NCBI GenBank assembly: GCA_008638375.1
Contig: CM018048.1
Span: 6,407,089 to 6,471,088 of the forward strand
Direction: 5' to 3'
Source: Nyssa sinensis
Lineage: Eukaryota; Streptophyta; Magnoliopsida; Cornales; Nyssaceae
DNA length: 64,000 nucleotides
Shown here: positions 56,451 through 64,000 of the stretch, one piece after another
Layout of the letters: each line of letters starts with the position of its first letter
Numbering within the stretch: position 1 is the first letter of the stretch
The notes under the pieces: generated by a model
Databases searched by the model: none
The model's input: the letters and a program-made list of their open reading frames with translations, nothing else
What the model was told of the DNA's origin: nothing
Position numbers and translations under genes: made by a program

Positions 56451-56760
56451 AAACGTCTTTTGAAAAGACGCTTTTGAAAGCGTCTTTTCAAAAGACGTTT
56501 TTCAAAGCGTCCTTTGAAAAGACGATTTTCAAAACGTCCTTTGAAAAGACGGTTTTCAAAGCGTCTTTTGGAAAGACGCTTTTGAAAGCGTCTTTCCAAA
56601 AGACGTTTTTTATGTAAATTCGGTTTTTAAAAATTATGAAATCGTCTTTTCAAAAAAAAATTTCACACCGAAAACGTCTTTTCAAAAGACGTTTTTAAAA
56701 CAACACTACTTTGGTAATTAAGTTCAAAACAACGTTAGAATGGAAAATAAGTTTTTTTTT
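56451..56760 (-). repeat. Right MULE terminal region: palindrome array plus outer units
   Basis: At least seven CGTCYTTTNRAAAGACG palindromes lie at about 24-bp spacing (56453-56606 and 56674-56696). Two outer ~28-bp units (56697-56760) mirror the left end. The 24-bp period creates a spurious minus-strand open frame with repeating RRFENRLFKG-type units. Confidence 0.75.
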
Positions 56761-56782
56761 TACGTTAGTTGAGGATTTAACT

Positions 56783-56793
56783 CAACTAAAAAG
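56783..56793. repeat. Candidate MULE target-site duplication, right copy
   Basis: CAACTAAAAAG, identical to 29899-29909. Part of it (CTCAACTAA) also pairs with a nearby TTAGTTGAG, forming a small hairpin, which slightly weakens the interpretation. Confidence 0.5.
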
Positions 56794-56882
56794 TTATCAG
56801 AAAAATCTATACATGCATACATGTACATATCTCAACATTCACTCTCACATTTTCCCAAGCAGAACCAGAACCAGTCACAGTA

Positions 56883-59800
56883 ATGGCGGCACCCGAACAA
56901 GAACAAGAGCAAGAACAAGAACAACAACCCCCCACAACCAAAAGCTCACTACCACCCTCAAATGTACACTACGAGAAGCTTCTATCCTCTTACTTGGGGC
57001 TTGGCTTCACACTCTTCCTTGGTCTTATTCCAAAATCATCAACCTCACTGGTCTCGACGCTCCAATCTCGCAACAGAGATCTCTCTCTGAAGCTCATTCA
57101 AGCCGAAGACCAGCTCAGGCAACTTCACTCCCGAAGAAGAGAGGACTCCAAGGCGAACGCGCGCGTCGTCGAGATCTTCGCTAGCCACCGGCACGCCTGG
57201 CAGCAAGAAGAGAAGCGACTGTTGCAGCAGATCGATGCCAGCGCAGACGAAATCGCTCATTTGCGGGCGAAGGTGGAGGAGTTGGAGAAATTAGAGATTG
57301 AATCGAAGGCAAATGTCGAAGAATTGAAGAGAGAGGTCGCGGAGAGAGACGAAATACTCAATTTTATGGCGAGGAAGTCAGAGTTTGACGATTCTTCAGA
57401 GACTGGTGGTGGGTGTGGTGGCCATTGTTATTCCGAGGTGGAGGCGAAGTCGGGGAAGTGTAGGGTTTCGGAGGGGTTCGATCCGGTTGCCGAGGAGTGT
57501 TTCGTGAGGAGAGGGGGCCACAATGTGGATGAAATTAGTGGTATGTACGGACAGGCCAATGGGTTCAATCCCGAGTTCTTGAATTCTACTTCGAAATTCT
57601 GGACCGAAAGAGCGACTTTATGGCAGGTTCGATTGATCTTCGTCTTCTTCAATGCTTTTTGCGATGAAAAACTTCTTAAAATTACAGAATTATTAGAGTT
57701 CTAGTTGCTATTGAAGAGAATTTGTAGCTATTTTGCTTGAAATATTGGTGAGAGGCACGCATTAATGATTGCTTTTTTTGTTTGGTTACTGAAAAAAAGA
57801 GAGAAAATTCTGCATCTTATTATGTTTTATATGTGATTTTGTTTTGTTTTTGAATATAAGAAAGTAACCTTTATACAGCCAGATTCTTGCATTTGGCTAC
57901 ATTGAGGAAAGATGTTTCTGTTTCCTACACTTTATCAGCGTTGGGCAATTAAATGTGTGCGTCATTTTGCTAGAAAAAGATGTATGATTTTTTTAAAGTT
58001 TCATTAACTAATAGTTCAAAGAGGAATTATATTGAGGCATTGATAACTATCAGTTGACTCTGAATTTTAAATTAAATGATTGTTAGTAGATGATAGTGAA
58101 GGATTTAACTATCAGAAAAGAAAATTATTACAGTAGATGATACACGGGACTCTGAATTTTGATATAAACACCAGTTGCTGGCAATTTGTTGCCTTTGCTT
58201 TATGGGTTCATTTTTGTTGTCATCTTCTCTTTTTTGCATATTAGGTTTATTTGCGTAGTTTGAAATTCTCTTGTTACAGACCAGCTGTAGAAACAACATT
58301 GAAGAAGGATTAATTGGCACCAAATTTCAAATAAAATTGTTCTCGTAGTTGTGTCCCAATTAATTATATTTGTAGTCAAGTGCACACAATAACTTCCAGG
58401 TTGTCTATTCCTTTGTCCTTCCCTGATTGACTTTTTTTTTTTCTTCTTTATTCACTTGTCCATAACTTGAAGGCCTTCAATCATCTTGGTGCCCATTCAA
58501 GATTTTTTTTATTTTTTATTATTAGTTCTTTTTTCTTCTTCTTTTGATTAATTGCAATAAGAATTGAACCCTTAACCTTGCGCCTTTCTTTTAGAGTCAT
58601 GCCAGCACTTAGACTACTGTAAAATATGTATAACTCTTAAGTGTTTCTTCTGTTTACATTTACACTTTAGCAGTTGGCTGGACCACATATATTATAGGTA
58701 TCATTTTTATGGAATTCTTCTTCTTACATCTCTTTTCCTCCAACCACAACTTTGGCTTGTACGAACCACAATTTGTTATTTCCATTTATTTTAAATTCTT
58801 ATGAAAGACGAGGATTCCTTAATGGACTTGAGCTTAACCCATCAACATCATGGATAAGTTAAAGTAAATTTGGATTACACAGGTCCATTCCTTCAACCCT
58901 ATCCACTGACACCTCACTTATTGGTGATGGCACCCAATATTGATTTCTTTGATTTGAATATGGAGGAGTCAAATGAAAAATTAATTTACTTGATAGCTAT
59001 TCATCTGATCTCTGTAGGGGTTAGGGGATGAGTGACCTCCTGGCTGTTATAACATCACCATCCAATTGATCTATGATGTCAATTTATCTTAGGGACTCAT
59101 CTACCTTCATGAATAGGTGCCATTTTTACTTCTTTGGGTTTTCTGGTTCTTTTTTTTTTTTTTTTTTTCTGGGGTTCTGTTTTGTTTTGTTTTTTTTAGG
59201 TAAAGATTTTAGGTTTTATTTTTGCTTCTCTTTTACCTATATGGGGTGTGCAACATGTTAACCTTTGGCACTTGCTAAAGTGATGTTTCTATTCAGTATA
59301 GTACATGGTGAAAGATCATACGATTGAGACTTTAAATACTATTGCCACCAATAGAAAATTTGTTCTACGTGGCATTCTCTGACAGCATAAAATCAGGTTC
59401 CCCTTTTATCAGTAGTAAAAATAGAATACATGATGGTAAGGATTGATTAATTTTGTATGTTGGAAATTTCTTTGTTAGGGTACTATTAGCCATTCCTCCA
59501 ACTCTTTACCCTTGTCTTAGATGACCAACTGGGTCGGGATTTTGAATTTTTTTACTCATAAAAGACCATCCAGACTACAAAAAGGGATTTTATGGTTGGT
59601 AATATTATCAGTGTATGTTGATTTCAAATGTTTATTCTTGCAGGATGTACAATATGAATCCCTTGAATCACTGTATCATTTGAAGCATTTTGTAGCAAGG
59701 TAAATTTAGTAGTCTAGATAAAAATATTCTTGCAAGTATGTAAGCTCAATTTGTTCCAACTAATGCAAGAGCAATTAATTTTTCTTGTCCAGAAGGGAGT

Positions 59801-61627
59801 CCCCTTGGAAGGTAGACGGTGAAGCAACAGGAATTTCCTCTAAACTAAAATTACTTGAACAGGAATTACTGAATTTGGAAAGAATTGGTAAGTGTGACCT
59901 ATCAAAGGTACCATCACTGATGAGAAAACAAGCAAAGAGGTATCAAGCTTTTTCAGGGAAGATTGATGATCTATGCAGAAGAATGGTAATCATAACATTC
60001 TCTAGTGCTTTTGTCCTATTATATGATTCACTCTATTTTCTTTAATCCTTTAGTAGAGCCATATCACTTTGCTTGAGCTGTTGAGCATGATATTAGAAGA
60101 AATTTTGTTTCTTAAATATGTGAAGTAGCTGTTTAGGTAGCTAAGAAGACGTGCTTACCCAAAAAAAAAAGAAGAGAAAAATCTAAGATGTAACGAGTGA
60201 TGTGGAAGAGTATGTAAAACTATTACTGTTAATATCCATATTTATACATACTGAAAGGATCAACTTCCTATTAACTATCCTACAAAATGAATTTTAGATG
60301 TAGAATATTATTTACGATGATGAATTCATGGCTTATCTATTCTAAATGCTCATCAATGATGAGTCATCAACCAATACTGTCAAGACTTATTGGAAATTGG
60401 ACATGCATGATCCGGAGACCATATTGCGAATGAGGTAGTGTTTGAAAAAAATCAGCCAATGCGGGTTCTTCCATTGATGGATCAATGCTGCTGCCAGATG
60501 ACAGGGGACTGCTTCAGAGGAGAATTGCTGAATTGATGAGAGTAATGGGCAATTTGGTAACTCCAATGCATGGGGCATTTTTGTAATTATGAATTTGTTT
60601 TTTTTGGGGGACATCAAAGTCTACTAGCATAGTCTGGAAGTAACTTTGTCAATAAGTAGGACCTAACTCTTTGTTCTGTTCTTAAATCAAAATCCTCTCT
60701 CTTGTTTATGAAGGCACACATCCGATTGTCAATAAATAATCATCTTCATTATATCAAACACCCACTGTATTAAGAGCAAATATATGAGACTGTTAAAAAA
60801 CATGAGTTTGAAATTACCCATTTGGTGTAACCCTTGGCTGTTTATCCAGTCAAGTGGATGGAATTTATCCTTAGTTGTGCGTGATGTATCTTGCACACGT
60901 GTTTAGGCTGCTTGAGGATGGAGATTTACTGCTCTCTACCGAAAGATGACTAATAAATAACAAGTTCTGCTAAATGTTATAGGATTCATTTATGAAGTGG
61001 ATGATCGACCATGTGTATACAAACTTAGGAATCAAATTCTCCCCAACCTTCTTTTGTATGTGCAGTGATCGAGGAGGTATCTTAGTAGCATATAAAGTGG
61101 TGTTTAGAACTGCATATGTCAATTGCAGCTTTGTCTCTCCTCTCTCTTTCATGCATTGCATATGCCAGTACTTTTCCCCTTCTTTGGGCATTGAATTTGT
61201 GATACATGTTTTCCTATTATCACCGAACAATGAGGTGTGTTGCTTAAATTTTTCTTTTCCTTATCAATTACAGCAGGCAAGTGATCCATGTGAACCCTCC
61301 CTCAGTTCAGAGTTTCGAACACAAAGGCAAACAGAGTTTTTACTAGAAGCATTTCGACTCCAACAGCGTGCTTCTGAAACCGGACAGAAGCTGATGGCAC
61401 TACAAAATGAGTCACGGAAGGGTTTTATTGGGGATGAGCTGGAAGCCTCGGTTAAATTGGCCACAAGACGGTCACTGGACTCCATTAGAAACAACTTTAA
61501 GGAAATCCAGAGAAACTTGGAGATATGGTTAGCCAGAATTATCGGAGATCTTGAGGGGATCCTGGCCAGAGATGGCGCATCTCGTGTAAGAGAATATTAT
61601 ATTTCTAGATATCCTTTTGTTCAATAG
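56883..61627 (+). CDS. Uncharacterised coiled-coil protein with N-terminal membrane segment
   Basis: Four exons: 56883-57626, 59644-59699, 59793-59985 and 61274-61627, all GT-AG and in phase, give about 448 codons. The N terminus is a Glu-Gln repeat (QEQEQEQEQE). A hydrophobic segment YLGLGFTLFLGLIP (about residues 37-50) follows, then a long heptad-rich coiled coil (about 55-160; LRAKVEELEKLEIESKANVE). A helical C-terminal part ends REYYISRYPFVQ. The first ATG was chosen; upstream in the leader there is no longer frame. All exons are open, so it is probably an intact host gene. I do not recognise its function. The MULE end lies about 100 bp upstream of the ATG, so its promoter is either within or displaced by the transposon. 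Exon 4 could start at 61277 instead (tandem CAGCAG acceptor). Confidence 0.82.
57627..59643 (+). other. Intron 1 of the coiled-coil gene
   Basis: 2.0 kb, T-rich, no coding sequence seen. A minus-strand B-box-like GGGTTCAATTC with a weak A box at about 58545-58625 may be a SINE remnant. Confidence 0.6.
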
Positions 61628-62704
61628 AAATATCATGACTGTTATTTCGAATCTTGATTTAACAAATATATATTCCCTCTTTTGGTAATCTACTGATCCA
61701 AGCCTATAGCCATTAAAGTGGTGTTTAGATGGACTGCTGCACATATGAAATAATTTTGTTGTCAAATGAGGACCTTATAAATTGTTAAACCCGGAGGAGG
61801 TCAGTGCAATTATATTATAATTTTTTGAACGAATTGAGGTTAACGTTAGTTGAGAGAGTATTTGGTAAAAAGTTCATACTCCATAGTTATATTATATTGC
61901 AGGCATGGGTTATAGGGATCTTCTGAAGTGTTCTAGTGTTTGTTGCTAAGATGTTGTGTTGGGACTTGGAAGGTGTCTGCAGCTAAGCTTATGGCACTAC
62001 AAAACTAGAATACAGAATCTAAATAAATGAAAGTTCGTCTTGCCATTTTCTCTTTCTGGAAACCCCAAAAAGAGGAAACATGTTCCCTTGTGTATTGTTT
62101 TTCATTTCAGGTTTGAGGGCTTCTTGTGGATATTTATATTAGGTCGCTCTTTTATTAATTTCTTTTCATATATGCCATTAAATGGAAAAAAAAAAAAAAA
62201 GCAGGGGAATCTACAGGGCAAAACCTGTTTCATTCCAAAACTATCAAACAGAAAGCAAGAGAGGGCAATAAATAAATAAGCAACCAGATCTGTTTGGGGA
62301 CACATGCATTTGTAGGATGACAATTTTTACTAGTTATTATTAGCCTTTTATTTTATATAATCTGCGAACACAAATTGTTAGCGAGTGAGTCAAAGTTCGT
62401 TAGAATCCAGACTGACTCTGTCAAAAAGCTGTGCGTGTGTGTATGTGTGTGTGTGTATATATATATACACACACACGTACAGACACCACTAGAAGATACC
62501 AAAGTAGAAAAATGAGCATTATTGTTGATCAGTTTTTGAGAATTCCCCTTCGTCTCTCAACTTTCACTCTCTCTTTTCTTTATTTCCGTGTCTCGACTCT
62601 CTGTGTATTTTTTTATTTATTTCTCCAATTAGATTATTCTTGCACGACATTGTGGCTAGTTTATAGCAATTTATGCGGTCCCACACAAAATTCTTAACTT
62701 ATAA
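61628..62704. other. 3' flank of the coiled-coil gene
   Basis: No coding homology. It contains a (GT)n(AT)n(AC)n microsatellite at 62432-62476 whose halves are inverted copies of each other. Confidence 0.5.
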
Positions 62705-63177
62705 CCCTATGTTTGGATTGAAGAAATTGGAAAGAAAGGGAAGGGAAGAAGAAGGAATGAGAGTTTATATTATGTTTGTTTTAAAAATTAAGAAAAAACG
62801 GAAGGGAGAGCTTAACTCTCATTTTAGTCATTTTGTTTTCTCTCCAAAAGTGGACGGAAATGGAAGGAAAGGAAAGAAAGATTTAATGAATTCTTTATAA
62901 TACCAATATTATCTTTAAAATTATAAAAGCAAAATAAAAATGACACCTCTATCTTAAGGCATTCAAAGGGTATAATAATAAAATAATATAAAATCATTTC
63001 CTTTCCTTTCTCTCTTTTGTTATTCTCAAACAAGATAAAAGACTTTCCTTTTCTTTCCTTTCATTAGTTATCTAAACATAAAAGAGGGATTATCCTCTTC
63101 TCTTCTCTCCTCTCCTTTCTCTCATAACTAATACGTTTATTTCTTTTCCTTTCCCTCTTAGTTATCCAAACAAACTG
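62705..63177. mobile_element. Tourist-like (PIF/Harbinger) MITE
   Basis: 473 bp flanked by the 3-bp duplication TAA (62702-62704 and 63178-63180). The ends CCCTATGTTTGGATTG and, inverted, CAGTTTGTTTGGATAA share the GTTTGGAT core typical of Tourist-like MITEs. Purine-rich (GGAAAGG) and pyrimidine-rich arms can fold back on each other. No coding capacity. Confidence 0.75.
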
Positions 63178-63180
63178 TAA

Positions 63181-63696
63181 AGTTTTAAAGATAAAAGATT
63201 ACGTCCCCAAGGGACCCTTTACTGAAGGCACGCCAAAGGCGCGCTTGGTCTTGCACCATATGTGGTTGTTAGGGTTAGGGTGGGTTCCTTCCCTCCATAT
63301 CCAGAACCTTAAGTATCAGTGGTTGGCAGATGTAGCAAAGAAGCATCCATCAAGGTGATGTGGTATGTGGGAACTGCCACTCTTTACACTTGTCTTCTTT
63401 ACCATATTGTTCTCTTTTTCAATATTTTTCTCATGTTTGTTTGTTTTTTTTTTTTTTTTTTCCTGATTTATGGTGTTTATTTAATTGTCCTGTCTCAGAG
63501 CCTATGATTACTCTGTTTCTTGTTATGTATGGGCTTTTGTTGAGGGAGGCTTTGTCTTTTTGTACAGATTTTTCGTTTAGGCTCTAGTTACTAGCATCAT
63601 TGTGGATACTTCTAATGTCTTGTTTTCTTGAAGAGAGTTTTTTTTTGATAAGAAAATGCATAAATAAAAAGATGGGAAAGGGGCACAAGTAGTCTA
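63181..63696. other. Gene-free stretch
   Basis: T-rich sequence with a poly-T run (63443-63460); no coding homology seen. Confidence 0.5.
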
Positions 63697-64000
63697 AGAA
63701 TGGCAACGGGGTGGAGTGCCCCTTCTCTAATGCCGACCCCGACCTTGGTTATATTCATCGTTCCGTTTAGAGGTTTACCTTGACTCCAACCCCGTTTATA
63801 ATCTTCGACCATATCTCGCTCTGAACCTCGATATTTTTTTTTTCAAAATAAGTTTTAATTTTTTTTTGGTAAGTAAATTAAAAATTTATTACCAAAATAA
63901 CCATTATAAAAAAAAAATTAATGAGTGTGATATGAGAAATCTTAAAATTAATTTTATATAGTGTGATTTATTAATAAAACTAGTATACATAGAGATTTTT
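63697..64000. mobile_element. hAT-type MITE, cut by the window edge
   Basis: It begins AGAATGGCAACGGGGTGGAG. Inverted, it aligns along its length with the MITE at 19.6-19.96 kb, including TTTAAGATTTCTCAT and the AAGGGGCAC-CCGTTGCCATTC end. Only one terminus is inside the window. Confidence 0.55.

Larger units (their letters stand above)
29899..56793 (+). mobile_element. Giant Mutator-like element (MULE), about 26.9 kb
   Basis: The left end (29913-30019) has three tandem ~28-bp units (pattern TTATTACCAGAATAGGGTTG) followed by the palindrome CGTCTTTTGAAAAGACG. The right end (56451-56760), read inverted, has two units of the same type (CTTAATTACCAAAGTAGTGT) followed by the same palindrome and an array of further palindromes. 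Just outside lie identical 11-bp repeats CAACTAAAAAG (29899-29909, 56783-56793), within the size range of MULE target duplications (8-11 bp). Inside are an intact MuDR-type transposase and a PMD gene on the same strand, plus at least five captured host gene pieces. The outermost ~40 bp of the two ends pair poorly, so the exact termini are less certain than the overall pairing. Confidence 0.65.

Noticed and set aside
56321..56599. Minus-strand frame with repeating RRFENRLFKG-type units, also suggestive of a repeat protein or CRISPR-like array
   Set aside because: The 24-bp period is the MULE palindrome array, which happens to be divisible by three. The units are self-complementary with no unique spacers, and this is plant nuclear DNA.

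Overview
The window is AT-rich nuclear DNA from a flowering plant, very probably a eudicot. It has spliced genes with GT-AG introns, a PTEN-domain (class II) plant formin, and plant-type LINE, SINE, LTR, hAT, Tourist-like and Mutator-like repeats. It also holds a decayed plant pararetrovirus. I cannot name the species.

Left part (1-15.1 kb, minus strand): a class II formin gene. It starts at 14458 and runs leftwards through PTEN-like, C2, proline-rich FH1 and the beginning of FH2. Six coding exons (990 codons, all junctions in phase) lie in the window. The sixth is an isolated 72-bp exon at 65-136, separated from the fifth by a 10.7-kb intron filled with repeats: a 5'-truncated LINE with matching target-site duplications, two SINE-like copies and probable hAT relics. 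The rest of FH2 lies beyond the left edge.

Middle (15.4-29.9 kb): a repeat-rich intergenic zone. In order it holds a probable hAT relic split by a small LTR retrotransposon (identical 5-bp target duplications, one unrecognised ORF with two stops), a further MITE, a broken endogenous pararetrovirus cut by two hAT-type insertions, an LTR fragment and an Au-type SINE. AT-rich DNA without genes follows.

Main discovery (about 29.9-56.8 kb): what looks like a single giant Mutator-like element (MULE) of about 26.9 kb. Its two ends are inverted copies of a tandem ~28-bp unit followed by CGTCTTTTGAAAAGACG palindromes, and an 11-bp perfect direct repeat (CAACTAAAAAG) sits just outside. Inside are an intact 842-codon MuDR-type transposase with DDE residues, SWIM and CCHC motifs, and a five-exon plant-mobile-domain (PMD) gene. 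There is also a series of captured host gene pieces: Aux/IAA, F-box-associated, ADP-glucose pyrophosphorylase large subunit, a cation-efflux (MTP12-like) protein and a broken beta-galactosidase. A roughly 70-bp palindromic mini-repeat (GAACAGTAAC/GTTACTGTTC) recurs between several of these pieces.

Right part (56.8-64 kb): the MULE ends about 100 bp upstream of an apparently intact four-exon host gene (56883-61627) encoding an uncharacterised coiled-coil protein with one predicted membrane segment. Beyond it are a Tourist-like MITE with a TAA target duplication and the start of a hAT-type MITE related to the one at 19.6 kb.
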